Below are positions 33,061 through 41,611 of a stretch of 64,000 nt of DNA, piece by piece. Position 1 is the first letter of the stretch; each line of letters starts with the position of its first letter. Source of the stretch: Hominenteromicrobium mulieris (GTDB taxonomy: Bacteria; Bacillota; Clostridia; Oscillospirales; Acutalibacteraceae); the NCBI RefSeq assembly GCF_020687165.1, contig NZ_JAJEQC010000001.1; one strand, written 5' to 3'. A program made the position numbers and the translations under genes. Below the pieces are notes generated by a model, which saw nothing but the letters and a program-made list of their open reading frames with translations, did not search any database and was not told the DNA's origin.

Positions 33061-34566
33061 TCACTTTTGCGTTTCCCCGACGAACACCCTGTCCCGGAAG
33101 CACACGTTCCGGTCGCTGGTGGCGCCAAAGAGCTGGAACATCCCTTTCACCCCGTCGGTGACCCACAGGAAGAGCTTCTCCCCATCGAATTGGAATTTCC
33201 AGGTCTGGTAATGGCCCGTTTCCCGCCAGCAGACTGTGAGTAGCAGGGTATCCTGGTCCACCCAGGTGTGGTGGGCAGAGTAGGACCAGGCCCGAGAGCG
33301 CTGTTCCGGCCCCCGCAGGGGGCTGTTGCTGGGGATCTCAATGGCAAAGGTCGTCTCCCCGTGCCGATCCGTTACGCAGGAGCTCTCCAGAGACTGGATG
33401 CCGTCCACGGCAATGGCCAGCCGGCTGTTTGCCAGCTGCAGCCGGAGCTGGTGCTGCTCCTGACTGTCTACTGATTTTAAGAGGTATGTCTTGTCCTGCA
33501 GCAAGGCCTGCAAATAGGAGGAGCTTGGCTCATACACAGCAGGGGCTTCCCATTGGCAGAGTACCTTTTGCAAATGCTCATAGGCCCAAGCATCCCGCCC
33601 CTTTTGGGGATCTGTCAAGTTCGCAAGCAGGTATTGTTCCACCAGAGGGAAGACCCGAGTGCCGTCGATTTCTTCCGCTGTGGTGACGATGACCATGTCC
33701 TTTTGTGGAAACACCATAATATACTGACCAAAAGCGCCGTCCGCCCGGTAGCTGCCGGAGTTGTTTTCCCAGATCTGATAGCCGTACCGCTGGCCCCAGC
33801 CGGCGCAGCCCTGTCCCAGGGTGGGGACGTGGGGAGCGGTGGCCTCATCAATCCACTCCTCCGAAAGGAGCCGCTGGCCATTCCATAGGCCCTTGTTCAG
33901 GTAGAGCACGCCCACCTTGCACAGATCCCTGGGGGCGATAAGCAATCCCCAAGCACCGGTGTTTACTTTGCCGTTGACGTCCCAGCACACGTCGGTGATT
34001 CCCAGGGGTTCAAAGAGCTTCTCCTGCAACCACTGAAACAGGCTCTTACCCGTTGTCCGGCTGATGACCTCCGAGAGCATATAGGTGCCGCCGGAGTTGT
34101 ACACAAAATGTTCCCCCGGCGCGTAAGCCATTTTCCGGGTGAAGAAGATTTCCGGCCAAGGGGTGCCCTCGCTGTTGCACATATCCCCTACGGTGTCCCG
34201 TTCATGGCCGGTACTCATGGTCAGCACGTCCCGCAGGGTGATCTCCCTTGCTCGGGGGTCCATGTCTAGGTCTTTGCATTCCGGGAAATAGTCCAGCAGC
34301 GGGTCGTTCACATTCACAAGACCCTCCTGCACGGCGAATCCAATGGCTGTGGAGGTGAAGGTCTTGCTCACCGAGTACACCAGCCGCTTATCGCTGGCCC
34401 GGAAGGGATAGCGGGCGGCATCCACCACGGCTTTCCCGTGGCGGATGATGTGGAGCGTGCGCAGCTTGTAGTGGGCCTTGTCGCACTCCTGCAGGAAGTT
34501 CGCGACGTCGATAGAGGAAATGCCCACGTCCTCCGGTAAGTAGAAACGGTCGAATAAGTCTGCCAA
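33061..34566 (-). CDS. Serine hydrolase, class-C beta-lactamase/D-aminopeptidase-like
   Basis: The 501-residue protein has an N-terminal beta-lactamase-like fold (about 1-340) with the nucleophile motif SVSK in LVYSVSKTFTSTAIGF and the YxN motif in HFVYNSGGTYML. A beta-rich C-terminus (about 360-501) follows. No signal peptide is visible, so it is likely a cytoplasmic esterase or amidase rather than an antibiotic-resistance enzyme. The start is a TTG overlapping the transporter stop region, with GAAAGGAAGGGG upstream. Position after the transporter suggests that it processes the imported compound. Confidence 0.82.
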   Translation of the reverse strand: MADLFDRFYLPEDVGISSIDVANFLQECDKAHYKLRTLHIIRHGKAVVDAARYPFRASDKRLVYSVSKTFTSTAIGFAVQEGLVNVNDPLLDYFPECKDLDMDPRAREITLRDVLTMSTGHERDTVGDMCNSEGTPWPEIFFTRKMAYAPGEHFVYNSGGTYMLSEVISRTTGKSLFQWLQEKLFEPLGITDVCWDVNGKVNTGAWGLLIAPRDLCKVGVLYLNKGLWNGQRLLSEEWIDEATAPHVPTLGQGCAGWGQRYGYQIWENNSGSYRADGAFGQYIMVFPQKDMVIVTTAEEIDGTRVFPLVEQYLLANLTDPQKGRDAWAYEHLQKVLCQWEAPAVYEPSSSYLQALLQDKTYLLKSVDSQEQHQLRLQLANSRLAIAVDGIQSLESSCVTDRHGETTFAIEIPSNSPLRGPEQRSRAWSYSAHHTWVDQDTLLLTVCWRETGHYQTWKFQFDGEKLFLWVTDGVKGMFQLFGATSDRNVCFRDRVFVGETQK

Positions 34567-34567
34567 G

Positions 34568-35950
34568 TTATTCCGCCCCTTCCTTTCTCATGTTGGCCAC
34601 CTCTTTGTCGGCATCCATCCGGCTGCTGAACAGCACCAGCAAAATACTGCACACCAGGGGGATTACGGCGTAGCCCACAGTCTCCATCACCCGGGTGAAG
34701 GAGGACTGGGCCAGGCCTGCGTTGGCCGCTTCGCCGCTGTAGCCGCCAATGGCCAGCACAGCCGCCACGCCCACGCTGCCCAGGAGCATTCCAAACCGCA
34801 TGCCGAATTGGGCGATGCTGGTGGAAAGGCCGGAGAGGTCGGTTTTGTTTTTTAAGTTGATGTAGTCAGCCACATCGGCGGTAGCGGTACCCAGCAGCAC
34901 ACCAAAGAAAGCGCTGCCAATGCCGTACACCGCATTGCCAATCAAAACGAAGACCAAGTTGGGGACGATCATCAAGGCGTAGCCCACCACCTGGAACAAG
35001 GAACCCAGTACAAGCACCTTTCGCTTGCCCAGCTTGGCATTGGCAATAGGTACAATGCCAAACAGGCAGCAGAGGATACCAGGCACCAGCTTTGCATAGC
35101 TGATCTGGGTCATGTAGCCGGCATCGCCCAGTACATCACGCAGGAAGTAGATGGCCATAGAGCCGAAAATCATACCGGCAAAGTTGTAAGTGAGGAACAT
35201 ACCAAACAGCGGGAGGGCGTATTTGCAGCCAAAGACATACTTCAGCTGGGTTTTGACGGGCAGAGAGGGGCGCTTCCGGGCCGCGCTGAGCTGCTGAGCG
35301 GCTTCGGCCCACACCTCCGGGGTCTCCCGGCAGATAATGCCGGTGAGGAAGGGCAGGATAAAGCCAATGGAGCAGAAAATCAGGCTCAGACCGAAGTAGC
35401 CTTTTTCATAGCCGCCAAAATACATAAGCACCGGCACGCCGTAGGCACTAACGATCAAGTTGGAGATCTGTCCCAAAAGGCCGCCCAAGTTAGTGACCTT
35501 TGCTCGTTCCACAGAGTTGGAAGTTATCTTGATGAGCAGGGTGGCGGTGGCGACACTGATAACGGCGCCGAACACAGCTACATGGAGCAGGTAGTTTACA
35601 AACACCCAGATCATCCGCCCGGTGGGGCTGAAGCTGGTAGGGGTGTTAAAGATCAGGAACACGGGCAGGGCCACAAAAAAAGCGGTGCCCAGGATCCAGG
35701 GGCGGGCCTTACCTATCTTGGTGTGAGTCATGTCAATGAGGAAGCCGCTCAGGCCTTCTGTAACGGCGTTGATGATCCGGGCAGCGGTCATCATGGCGGT
35801 GATGAAGCCCATGGAAAGCAGCAGGTTGTCCGTCAAATAGATGGTGAGGAAGCCGCCCATAATGCCGGCAATGCAGCTGGATCCGCAGCCGTTGAGGGCA
35901 AAGCCGATCATTTGCGACACAGGGAGCTTATCTTGTTTCTTTTCTGTCAT
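34568..35950 (-). CDS. MFS transporter, glycoside-pentoside-hexuronide:cation symporter (GPH) type
   Basis: The 460-residue membrane protein has about 12 predicted helices and GPH features: GFALNGCGSSCIAGIMGGF at the N-terminus, the DMTHTKIGKARPWIL loop 2-3 motif, and CLFGIVPIANAKLGKRKVLV in the middle. GPH carriers import glycosides with Na+ or H+. TTGGAGG precedes the ATG. It is expressed between an AraC regulator and a serine hydrolase on the same strand, so the three probably act on one substrate. Confidence 0.88.
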   Translation of the reverse strand: MTEKKQDKLPVSQMIGFALNGCGSSCIAGIMGGFLTIYLTDNLLLSMGFITAMMTAARIINAVTEGLSGFLIDMTHTKIGKARPWILGTAFFVALPVFLIFNTPTSFSPTGRMIWVFVNYLLHVAVFGAVISVATATLLIKITSNSVERAKVTNLGGLLGQISNLIVSAYGVPVLMYFGGYEKGYFGLSLIFCSIGFILPFLTGIICRETPEVWAEAAQQLSAARKRPSLPVKTQLKYVFGCKYALPLFGMFLTYNFAGMIFGSMAIYFLRDVLGDAGYMTQISYAKLVPGILCCLFGIVPIANAKLGKRKVLVLGSLFQVVGYALMIVPNLVFVLIGNAVYGIGSAFFGVLLGTATADVADYINLKNKTDLSGLSTSIAQFGMRFGMLLGSVGVAAVLAIGGYSGEAANAGLAQSSFTRVMETVGYAVIPLVCSILLVLFSSRMDADKEVANMRKEGAE

Positions 35951-36081
35951 TTTTTCAATCCTCCAAGTCGAAGAAATGCGGCAGGCGGTGCGCGCACTCC
36001 GCTTGCAGCTATACTATTAGAATACCACGGGGAGAGTTGAGAAAATATGGCGGAATTGACTGCTCTTTAGGGAGAAATTGA

Positions 36082-36945
36082 CTAATCTTGCCGAAAAAAT
36101 GGATTTTGGGTAATTTCTTTTCGATAATTTCTAGGGGTACAGCCATAGTATTTTCGGAAACATTGGATAAAGCTGCCTTCATCGGCAAAGCCCGTTTCCA
36201 GGGCGATTTCCGAGATTTTTTTGGATGTCTGAGCGAGCAGCTGCTCTGCCTGAAGAACCCGGTATTTGGCTAGGTATTGGGAGAAAGTGGCTCCCGTATA
36301 CTTTTTGAAAAAGCGGCAGAAATACTCTTTTGAGAAGAAAAACTGCTGCGCCATCTGGGCGGTGTTCAGGGGCTCGCTGTAATGGTCATGAATGTAAGTC
36401 AGGATCCCCTCCAGCTTTCGAAAGGGCTCCTGAGAGGTGCTGTCTTTGGCCCGGTCCCGTTCCTGGCAGCACTGGGTGAGCAGGACATAGACAATCTCGC
36501 AGATCTGCCGGAGGACAAGCACTGACAGGAAGGGAGTACCCTCCTGCTCATACCACTCGTTAAGCGCAAGGATCAGGGATTGAATTTTCGTATTAGCCTC
36601 CTCTGTGAGGACGAAATAGCATGTATCGAAATTGGGGATCAGGCTTTTTAAGAAGGAGTAGCTGATTTGCAGCGTGATGCCGGTGATGGCAAAGCCGTCT
36701 GTGGCGAAATAGGGGATGGAGGAGTGGACCTCCCGGCTATTGACCAGCACAATGTGCTGAGGTGTCACATCTTCCACCCGGCCGTTGATAAAAAAGCGCG
36801 AGGAGCCTTCAAAAGCTGTATTGATCTCCAATTCCGGATGCCAATGGCTTTTGACAATTTGGCTTCCCGGCCTGGTGTGCCGGATGATGAAGCCCGGGAC
36901 AGCTCCGTATATCTCCACTTTTTCAAAAATGCCGTGGTCGGGCAT
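36082..36945 (-). CDS. AraC-family transcriptional regulator
   Basis: The 287-residue regulator has an N-terminal cupin sensor (SHWHPELEINTAFEGSSRFF) and a C-terminal double HTH (about 185-285: LNTAQMAQQFFFSKEYFCRF then KISEIALETGFADEGSFIQC). The helix-turn-helix pattern with Phe-rich second helix is typical AraC/XylS. AAGGAG lies upstream of the ATG and TATAAT at 36979-36974 is a possible -10. It stands 130 bp before the transporter gene and probably activates it. Confidence 0.9.
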   Translation of the reverse strand: MPDHGIFEKVEIYGAVPGFIIRHTRPGSQIVKSHWHPELEINTAFEGSSRFFINGRVEDVTPQHIVLVNSREVHSSIPYFATDGFAITGITLQISYSFLKSLIPNFDTCYFVLTEEANTKIQSLILALNEWYEQEGTPFLSVLVLRQICEIVYVLLTQCCQERDRAKDSTSQEPFRKLEGILTYIHDHYSEPLNTAQMAQQFFFSKEYFCRFFKKYTGATFSQYLAKYRVLQAEQLLAQTSKKISEIALETGFADEGSFIQCFRKYYGCTPRNYRKEITQNPFFRQD

Positions 36946-36974
36946 GGGAATCAGCTCCTTCCTGTGTTTGTTAA

Positions 36975-37220
36975 TTATACCGGAATCCGTCGAATATAGT
37001 ACCCTTTTTCTTTACCGACCCAGTTCCACATGACCTCGTAACCAAGCTCATTGAGAACAGCGATATCTTTTGTCAGCGTCCTGCGCTCACACGAAATGCC
37101 CATATCTCCAAGCTTGTTGCAAATCTGACTTGTGGAGAGGGGATTCTGCTCATCCGTCTCTTGACGAAGAAGCTCAAGGAGCTTCAGCAGCTTATATTTC
37201 AGCCAGTTTTCCTGTGCCAT
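36975..37220 (-). pseudogene. WYL-type transcriptional regulator, N-terminal fragment
   Basis: The reading frame starts MAQENWLKYKLLKLLELLRQ behind TTGGAGATGG and encodes the HTH region of WYL-domain regulators (STSQICNKLGDMGISCERRT). It breaks after KGYYIRRIPV, about residue 81, where the family normally continues into the ligand-binding WYL domain. The foreign AraC-transporter-hydrolase block begins here, so the gene was cut by the rearrangement that brought that block in. The fragment could still be expressed as a small DNA-binding protein. Confidence 0.75.
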
Positions 37221-37522
37221 TTGCCATCTCCAAGGGTATTCCTTCAAAAAGGTATAAACTATTATTAAACATTATAGCACAAATCCCGTCGATTTACAAG
37301 GTTTTGCTGTCACTTTTCCGCGACATCTCTGTGCTTTCCCGAATTCAAATCCCGTCGGGTGCTGTTTTGCCAACTTCTTTGCTGCGCAAAGAAACGCGAA
37401 AAGTAACACGCCAATTTCACTGCCTAAAAGCAAAAAACAGGGGCTGGCGCGGCCTCAATGACCGTTCCAACCCTTGTTTCAGCGGTATTTTCCTATATTG
37501 AGGGCTATTTTGCCTCGAAAAG
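37221..37522. other. Intergenic, no gene recognised
   Basis: About 300 bp with a possible promoter for the WYL fragment (minus-strand TATAAT at 37276-37271) but no coding sequence or RNA gene that I can support. Confidence 0.3.
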
Positions 37523-37524
37523 CA

Positions 37525-37563
37525 TGAAAAAACCTCTCTAGTCTTGGTAGACAAAAGAGGTTT
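37525..37563 (-). terminator. Terminator of tRNA-Leu(GAG)
   Basis: AAACCTCT and AGAGGTTT pair; TTTTTT follows on the minus strand. Confidence 0.85.
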
Positions 37564-37569
37564 CTTTCG

Positions 37570-37653
37570 TGGTGCGCGAGACGGGACTTGAACCCGTACG
37601 TCATAAACACACGCCCCTCAAACGTGCCTGTCTGCCAATTCCAGCACTCGCGC
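37570..37653 (-). tRNA. tRNA-Leu (anticodon GAG)
   Basis: 84 nt with encoded CCA. Acceptor GCGCGAG/CTCGCGC, anticodon loop TTGAGGG giving GAG, long variable arm and T-arm with GGTTCAAGTCC. Confidence 0.95.
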
Positions 37654-37665
37654 TCAACAATATGT

Positions 37666-37694
37666 ATTATAGCACAAGCCATGCTGTTTGTCAA
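37666..37694 (-). promoter_or_regulatory. Promoter of tRNA-Leu(GAG)
   Basis: Minus-strand TTGACA (37694-37689), 17-bp spacer, TATAAT (37671-37666). Confidence 0.85.
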
Positions 37695-37811
37695 CTGTTA
37701 TTTCTCAAAACGCAAAAACATGTCCGTTTTTTGCATTTTACCGCAAAATGCTGGTGAAAAAGGTCAAAACATGCTATACTGCATATAACAGGAACATGGG
37801 AGGAAAACACG

Positions 37812-38270
37812 ATGACGTACACAAAACACTATACGTCGCCGCTTGGCATGATCTTGCTTGCGGCAGATGACGCGGGGCTTACAGGGCTGTGGTTTGAAGG
37901 CAGCAAGTATTTTGCGGCAGAGCTGCCGAAGGAGCACACAGAACAGGACACACCCGTTTTGCTCGAAACCACACAGTGGCTCGACGTATATTTTGCCGGA
38001 AAAGAACCGGATTTCACGCCACTGCTGCACCTCGTCGGCTCGGATTTTCGGCAGGCGGTTTGGAACATCCTGCTCTCTATCCCCTACGGCCGGACGATGA
38101 CCTACGGCCAGATTGCAAAGCAGCTTGCAAAAAACACCGGGATAGACAAAATGTCCGCACAGGCGGTTGGCGGTGCGGTCGGGCACAATCCAATCTCGAT
38201 TTCGACAACCTTCCATATGCCGAAAAATAAGCGATTTTCCGGCAATATAAGGCAATATAGCAACCTATAA
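37812..38270 (+). pseudogene. ogt: Methylated-DNA--protein-cysteine methyltransferase, truncated by element insertion
   Basis: The first 129 codons are a normal Ogt: MTYTKHYTSPLGMILLAADD, VGSDFRQAVWNILLSIPYGR, MTYGQIAKQLAK and VGGAVGHNPISI. The protein should continue into the catalytic PCHR motif but reads STTFHMPKNKRFSG and stops at 38270. So the methyl-accepting cysteine is missing and the product cannot repair O6-alkylguanine. The break at about 38200 marks the left end of the integrated element; the missing 3' part should lie beyond its right end. Confidence 0.88.
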
Positions 38271-38315
38271 AACAACAAAAAAATACGCAGGTGTGCAATC
38301 AGTGTGCAATCAAAA
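38200..38315. repeat. Probable left attachment end of the ICE with tandem short repeats
   Basis: Right after the ogt break are GGCAATATA twice (38241-38249, 38251-38259) and GTGTGCAATCA twice in tandem (38291-38301, 38302-38312). Paired short direct repeats near an element end are typical arm sites for tyrosine integrases. The crossover core and integrase are not in view, so the assignment is inference. Confidence 0.5.
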
Positions 38316-38333
38316 CTATCGTCTTTCAAAACA

Positions 38334-38381
38334 AAAAACTCGTTATCAACTGGGTTATGTCCCCATTGGTAACGAGTTTTT
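38334..38381. terminator. Hairpin near the element end
   Basis: AAAAACTCGTTA pairs with TAACGAGTTTTT; flanking T-runs on both strands allow two-way termination, which would insulate the element from the chromosome. Confidence 0.7.
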
Positions 38382-38409
38382 CATTAACAAAATTATTTAC
38401 CTGTTTTCA

Positions 38410-39340
38410 AAAACCCTGCGAGCCAGAAACCCGCAGAGTCGTAAAACCGTAAAGCCGTCTAAGTGGTTATCTATCTTGCCGTAGAAACGCTACCCGCAAG
38501 CCACTCCTGCACCATCTGGGCGTTCACTTTCAAGATTTTTGCGATTCTATCTACCGTCATGCCGTCTTCCGCCATGCTTTTGGCATTCTCTCTTTTCTCT
38601 TCCAGTCTTCCTTCCTCCACGCCTTCCAGACGCAGGGCTTCCATTTCCTTGCACATATGCTCCACTCCTTTCTCGGTCTCTTTCAGTTCGTGCACGCGGT
38701 CTTTCAATGCTCCCGCCTGCATCTCTTTCGCTTCCTTCACACGGAAATCGTGCATCAGTCTTCCCAGTTCCCCGCCATCGTCCTTGCTGGAATCCACGTA
38801 GATGAAGTGCTCTTCATCCCCGAACTCCTTGCCGTTCTCGCGGATTATCCGGTCGATATGGGCTATCGGGAGTCCATATCAAAAGGCTCTGCGAACCCAA
38901 AGCCCGCAGAGCCATGAAACCGTAAAGCCGTCTAAGAGGTTATCTATCTTGCCGTAGAAACGCTACCTGCAAGCCACTCCTGCACCATCTGGGCATTCAC
39001 CTTTAACGCTTGTGCAATCTGCTCGATTGGCAACCCCATATCGTTAAGGTTCCTTGCGGTTTCTTTTTTTTCATCCATTCTTGCTTCATCGCAAAGGTGT
39101 TCCATTTCCTTGCACATATGCTCCACCCCTTTCTCGGTTTCTTTCAGTTCATGCACGCGGTCTTTCAATGCTCCCGCCTGCATCTCTTTCGCTTCCTTCA
39201 CACGGAAATCGTGCATCAGTCTTCCAAGCTCGCCGCCATCGTCTTTGCTCGAATCCACGTAGATGAAGTGTTCCTCGTCCCCGAACTCCTTGCCGTTCTC
39301 GCGGATTATCCGGTCGATATGGGCTATCGGAAGTCCGTGC
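38410..39340. repeat. Tandem duplication of about 470 bp covering the 3' end of an Rpn-type gene
   Basis: Copy 1 (about 38410-38880) and copy 2 (about 38880-39340) share the gene end, its terminator hairpin and most of the coding sequence; equivalent stop codons are 473 bp apart. They differ in one internal block of 30-40 codons. Confidence 0.85.
38471..38888 (-). pseudogene. Duplicated C-terminal part of an Rpn/PD-(D/E)XK nuclease-family gene
   Basis: The frame has no start of its own: it opens at GLPIAHIDRI, right at the duplication joint, and continues through DDGGELGRLMHDFRVKEAKE to the stop. Except for a divergent block (LRLEGVEEGRLEEKRENAKS and a few following residues) it matches the downstream copy, including the end KVNAQMVQEWLAGSVSTAR. 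The nuclease core is missing. An internal ATG at 38797 could give a 108-residue protein with a coiled coil and HTH-like end. Confidence 0.75.
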
Positions 39341-39525
39341 CCCAGTGCGTCTTTCAACGTGACGAATATCACGTAGGTTTCCGGGAGCTTATCGAAGTTC
39401 TTTCCCGTATCCAGCACGTTGGAATCCATCATCCCGAGGTTGTATCTGGCACGTTTCGGGTGCGCCCCCTCATCGTCTTGCTGTATCTCTCCTTATGCTT
39501 AAGCATCGTTTCTTCCTGATTCATC
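38944..39525 (-). pseudogene. Rpn-family (PD-(D/E)XK nuclease, 'transposase' type) gene, disrupted at the 5' end
   Basis: An ATG at 39525 with AGGAGGTG opens MNQEETMLKHKERYSKTM, but this frame does not continue the family sequence. From about 39490 another frame encodes EIQQDDEGAHPKRARYNLGM, which holds the E-x-Q type active-site residues of Rpn nucleases, and then MDSNVLDTGKNFDKLPETYV to the stop at 38944. So part of the N-terminal nuclease core is deleted and the frame shifted. An internal ATG (39432) could yield a 162-residue C-terminal protein. Confidence 0.72.
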
Positions 39526-40127
39526 GGTGAAGACCACCTCCTGTTCGACTCACAAGAAGGTATCAACCATCTTGCTATATATATATTTTACAAGAAAGCC
39601 GGTAAACATTCAAGACTTGTATTTTCCCCGCCGAAAGGGCAAAATCCTGCGGCTTGCGCGGAGTGGCCGGGGTTTGGGGCAGCGCCCCATTTCAGCAATC
39701 TCCGTGCATATAATGAGCGGTCGCGGTGCCCGGCGGGAAAGCCCCTCGCTTTTCCTGCGTCCGGCGCATCGCGGCAGCGAAGGCGAATGCACGGAAGTCG
39801 GAGCCGGTCAACTTTTCCGTTCCAAATGTTTCCGTCAATCCGCCTGCGGATTTATGAAAGATTTGTGGGCGGGATGGTTGAGGGGCGAATCCCTCTACCC
39901 GGACGAGAAAAGGGTCAACGTCCGCAAATAGGCGCAAATGGGTTCATTTGATGCTAGATGGTGTCTTTTTCTATCATCGGCATCCGTGCATTTGGCAGTT
40001 TCTACCTGCACGTTCGTGTATAGGGCAGAGGGATAGAAAAATAGCCTGCGTTATAATCTGTCCCCAAGGAGACGGCATTTTTGCCGCTTCAAAAGACAGG
40101 AAATCGGAAAAGAAAGGATGATGCCAC
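39526..40127 (+). promoter_or_regulatory. Regulatory leader of the ICE transfer operon
   Basis: This 600-bp stretch has no convincing gene. It contains TATAAT (40052-40057) as a probable -10 for the operon starting at 40128, and two direct repeats CGTGCATTTGGCAG (39985-39998) and CGTGTATAGGGCAG (40015-40028) whose 30-bp spacing (three helical turns) suits a regulator. A hairpin GGGGTTTGGGGCAGCGCCCC lies at about 39669-39688. oriT could be here but was not identified. Confidence 0.4.
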
Positions 40128-41600
40128 ATGGCTCAGGATTTCGGCGATGACATGGGAAACGCCCTCCTAAACTTCGTCACAAGGCAGGCGGAGAACTACC
40201 TGCGGTTCGGGCGTGGCAGGGAACGTGCTTTCGACTGGTGGCAGCGCCATTATAAGAAGGAGGGGAACACTCCCGAAGCCGCAAAAGCAATGGCTGAGAA
40301 GCAATCCTCTCGTGAGCAGGTGGTCGTGCCCTTTGGTACTTCCGAGGAAGCCGCCTACTATGCGCAGGTATGCCGCGAGAATGGTACCTATGCCGCCGCC
40401 TACACGGACAAACAGGGAAATGGTTTCCTTGCCTTTGCCAAGGAGGATGCTAAGACCGTCGCAGGGTATGCCCCGCAATTTAAGGACGTGATGGCGCGTC
40501 TCGATGAGCAGCGTATCACCGACGCGCTGAATCACGCGGAACCCGTGAATAAGAAGACCATGGATTCCCTCACGGAGCTGACAAGCTATCCCGACCTTCC
40601 AGCAGAGGACGTAACGGTCATTCCGGTCACCATCCGTTACAAGGATGCACCGGAAGAAACTTACGATGTGCTCTTTAGCGAGCAGGATACCGAAAACCTC
40701 AATATCGACGATTCGATTTGCTTCTCCGGCTACTCCCACAAGGAGCTTACAGAGATGGTTGGTCGTGAAACCCATGAGGATTTCGATGTAATTTCCGTCG
40801 GTGCCCCCTACAAGGTTCACGCGACGCAGGTGAAAACGGATGCCCCGGAAAAGACCTATGACGTGCCGGGAAAGGATGCACCTGCCCGCAGCGATAGGGT
40901 TGCCACTCTTCGCGCCGAGGACACCGCCATCCATACCCAGAACATCCGCGACGCTGCCCAAAAGGCAAGGGAAGACTGCACGGACTTTTCCGACTTCGAG
41001 CGCAAGATGAACGCACAGGGCTTCGGTGTGACTGAAACCAGCAAGGGTGAGGTCATGGCCTACGAGCCTGCAAGCCTGAATAAGGACGGTTCGGTACCGG
41101 CGTATGAGCGCGGTCGCGACTGGCCGGTCTCTGCGGAGACGTTAAAGAACCGGTACGACCTCGATGTGACCCACAACTGGTTCGAGCAGAATACCCCGAA
41201 GGACGCTGGCATCCTCCCGGATAAAGACCTTGCCATGCAGAATGCGCGTCTGGCGCAGGAGCAGATGCGTGACGAACAACAGCTGCTTGAGCCGGTTGCA
41301 TCTGATGGTTCCATGGATAACGACGGGCGCACGCCTGACCCGAACTCCGGTATTGAGAGCCACGATGGCGCAGATACCGATTCCCGCACCGCCGTCATGG
41401 ATGCAGAGCAGACCGGAAGCGAGATTCGCCCCTCCGATATTCGCGAGGAGCAGCAATATGATTCCGAGTCCTATTCCCTCACGGGGGAAGCACGCGACAT
41501 GACCGCCGCTAAAACTCAAATTGAAACGGAAACGAAGTCGCAGGAAATCTCGCAGGAACGAAGGACTGACCTGCCCTTTAAGAACGAAGATGCATTGTAA
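40128..41600 (+). CDS. ICE accessory protein with DUF3801-like N-terminal module and C-terminal GEARDM tag
   Basis: The 490-residue protein is unassigned apart from its N-terminal 130 residues, which resemble the DUF3801/PcfB-type proteins encoded just before VirD4 in other ICEs (VVVPFGTSEEAAYYAQVCRE, then FLAFAKEDAKTVAGY). The start MAQDFGDDMGNAL is echoed by the small protein at 52069. The middle (about 150-420) is acidic and of unknown fold. SLTGEARDM at 450-458 is the motif shared with four or five other proteins of the operon, here 32 residues from the end. AAAGGATG precedes the ATG. PcfB acts as an accessory factor of the relaxosome, so a role with the coupling protein is plausible. Confidence 0.6.
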   Translation: MAQDFGDDMGNALLNFVTRQAENYLRFGRGRERAFDWWQRHYKKEGNTPEAAKAMAEKQSSREQVVVPFGTSEEAAYYAQVCRENGTYAAAYTDKQGNGFLAFAKEDAKTVAGYAPQFKDVMARLDEQRITDALNHAEPVNKKTMDSLTELTSYPDLPAEDVTVIPVTIRYKDAPEETYDVLFSEQDTENLNIDDSICFSGYSHKELTEMVGRETHEDFDVISVGAPYKVHATQVKTDAPEKTYDVPGKDAPARSDRVATLRAEDTAIHTQNIRDAAQKAREDCTDFSDFERKMNAQGFGVTETSKGEVMAYEPASLNKDGSVPAYERGRDWPVSAETLKNRYDLDVTHNWFEQNTPKDAGILPDKDLAMQNARLAQEQMRDEQQLLEPVASDGSMDNDGRTPDPNSGIESHDGADTDSRTAVMDAEQTGSEIRPSDIREEQQYDSESYSLTGEARDMTAAKTQIETETKSQEISQERRTDLPFKNEDAL

Positions 41601-41611
41601 GGAGATAGACC

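Noticed and set aside
40072..40092. Hairpin with T-rich loop (GGCATTTTTGCC) as a terminator/attenuator before the transfer operon
   Set aside because: The T-run is in the loop, not after the stem, and the stem is only four to five pairs.
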